From JAJNNC01 sp038232695 (GTDB lineage Bacteria; Bacteroidota; Bacteroidia; Cytophagales; Cyclobacteriaceae): 5,557 nucleotides of DNA. Under the pieces are notes generated by a model. The model did no database searches. It saw only the letters and a list, made by a program, of their open reading frames with translations, and was not told the origin of the DNA. Each line of letters opens with the position of its first letter. The first letter of the stretch is position 1. Of this stretch, positions 5,439-5,557 are shown piece by piece. The stretch is taken from assembly GCA_038232695.1 (NCBI GenBank), contig JBBSNI010000381.1:1-5557 (forward strand), in the 5' to 3' direction. The translations under genes and the position numbers were made by a program.

Positions 5439-5557
5439 GATCACCGCCAAACCCGTAGAAAGCATCGCCCGAATTCTAAGATCAAAGCAAGCGATAGACA
5501 TATTATTTTTTCAAGTTTTCTATTTTGGTATATGCTGCTTGATCGTATCCATTGAAC
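5439..5557. other. Unassigned sequence beyond the repeat boundary
   Basis: This 119-base stretch has no homology to copy 1's right part. On the - strand one frame reads NSGDAFYGFGGDRAANRQCQ into the repeat, and another (about 5502 inward) reads MSIACFDLRIRAMLST. Neither is recognisable. It may be the rest of a larger copy of the element or adjoining chromosome. Confidence 0.3.

Noticed and set aside
5373..5555. 60-codon + strand frame at the right edge
   Set aside because: Its first half is antisense to the transposase fragment and the rest has no support.
4127..5557. A functional composite transposon
   Set aside because: Neither relic carries a transposase catalytic core, and the far end of copy 2 is not seen.

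Overview
The window looks like a piece of a Bacteroidota chromosome. The evidence is a FecA-like TonB-dependent receptor with an N-terminal carboxypeptidase-regulatory-like domain, a TTTG / TAnnTTTG promoter pair in front of ahcY, start codons without Shine-Dalgarno sequences, and a small secreted WGxxGxxG-type protein. The exact genus cannot be read from the sequence.

Left half (1-3780), ordinary core genes: the 3' part of a TonB-dependent outer-membrane receptor gene (+ strand, its 5' end outside the window) converges on a complete ahcY gene for S-adenosylhomocysteine hydrolase (- strand). The 66-base gap between them is filled by inverted arrays of 7-base repeats that form a long hairpin, probably a shared terminator. 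ahcY has a recognisable Bacteroidota-type promoter, and its -7 box lies inside a perfect 18-bp palindrome.

Right half (3781-5557), accessory and lower in GC: it holds a small unrecognised gene (- strand, 93 codons). Next come two direct-orientation copies, 977 bp apart, of a 335-bp indel-free repeat. Each repeat encodes a 100-residue protein like the C-terminal tail of IS701-type DDE transposases. Each starts with the 13-bp terminal sequence CATTAGTTTCGTG. The first copy also has the matching inverted end, giving a 444-bp element. The second copy's far end is not visible in the window. Between the copies sits a gene for an 83-residue exported protein with an Asp7 run and a GxxGxxGxxGxxG hydrophobic segment, followed by a cUUCGg-loop terminator.

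The genes do not form one pathway. The receptor imports an unidentified TonB-dependent substrate, AhcY recycles S-adenosylhomocysteine, and the right side is a transposon-marked island. The observations most worth following are these. The repeat differs between copies mostly at synonymous sites and breaks at the same base in both. The phase of those differences shifts by one base across an invariant block, which suggests a hidden frameshift. The terminal repeat supplies ATG codons to both flanking reading frames, whose first residues resemble each other.
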